This document shows positions 63,979-64,000 of a DNA stretch of 64,000 bases, in pieces. The stretch spans positions 31,419-95,418 of the forward strand of contig NZ_VUNM01000007.1 of the NCBI RefSeq assembly GCF_009695655.1, written 5' to 3'. The translations under genes were made by a program, and so were the position numbers. A model generated the notes under the pieces. The model ran no database searches and had not been told where the DNA came from. It saw only the letters and a list, made by a program, of their open reading frames with translations. This DNA is from Sharpea porci (GTDB taxonomy: Bacteria > Bacillota_I > Bacilli_A > Erysipelotrichales > Coprobacillaceae). Every line of letters begins with the position of its first letter. The stretch's first letter is position 1.

Positions 63979-64000
63979 AAAAAACACCATCTCATATGGT
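63979..64000 (-). terminator. Terminator of a minus-strand gene beyond the right edge
   Basis: ACCAT-CTCAT-ATGGT at the edge with TTTTTTT on the minus strand. The stem is cut by the window end, so its full extent is unknown. Confidence 0.45.

Overview
The window is a stretch of low-GC Firmicutes-type chromosome. It is AT-rich, with strong GGAGG ribosome binding sites, occasional TTG/GTG starts and short U-tailed hairpin terminators. It carries Firmicutes families such as DegV, DUF1836, MupG/MurQ/MurP and lacto-type PTS transporters. The gene style fits a gut anaerobe of the Erysipelotrichia/Coprobacillaceae kind, but no rRNA or other marker is present, so this placement is an inference. No tRNA or rRNA gene was seen.

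Layout. 1-1821: a cut-off NmrA-like oxidoreductase and a LysR regulator (minus strand). 1931-8297: a complete four-gene Wadjet (JetABCD) anti-plasmid system. 8369-9019: a lipoprotein. 9304-15837: an amino-sugar operon (ManNAc-6-P epimerase, PTS EIIC, HAD phosphatase, DUF4127, RpiR regulator, sialate O-acetylesterase). 15838-17044: a gene graveyard with nested inverted repeats and a broken DUF4417 gene, followed by an orphan vsr (17045-17449). 17609-21944: a MurNAc recycling operon (murR, murQ, murP, mupG) with a repeated operator-like motif. 22177-34858: a HIRAN-domain membrane protein and then a full type III-A CRISPR-Cas locus (csm6, cas10, csm2-5, two different Cas6-family genes, cas1, cas2, leader, 24 repeats/23 spacers). 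34859-37083: remnants of an Ltp lipoprotein and an SDR enzyme, and a frameshifted AAA/PD-(D/E)XK gene. 37210-39098: a GntR-ABC transporter module. 39374-42038 (minus): a very divergent sigma-70-like protein and an EAL phosphodiesterase with a degenerate GGDEF. 42356-42474: a candidate structured ncRNA. 42622-44236: small unknown proteins. 44389-47567: an unusual ATP-grasp / alpha-beta hydrolase / ATP-grasp operon. 47569-52861: DUF1836, DegV, DUF4230, TypA/BipA and small unknowns. 52862-55960: a decayed, partly foreign-looking stretch (IS200/IS605-like end, quinone-oxidoreductase-type gene, broken phzF). 55964-60344: a large BIG2-repeat lipoprotein paired with a membrane-anchored methyltransferase-like protein. 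60532-63875: HPr, a formate/nitrite transporter, phosphoglucomutase and a zinc-ribbon membrane protein.

How the parts fit together. Two defence systems with different targets sit about 14 kb apart: Wadjet (plasmid topology) and type III-A CRISPR (transcribed foreign DNA). The two amino-sugar operons both deliver phosphorylated amino sugars towards GlcNAc-6-P, and their PTS transporters need HPr, which is encoded near the right end. The least explained pieces are the ATP-grasp/hydrolase operon, the sigma-like protein, the structured RNA at 42356 and the pair of Cas6 proteins. A further point is a duplicated CRISPR spacer that itself looks like an intrinsic terminator.
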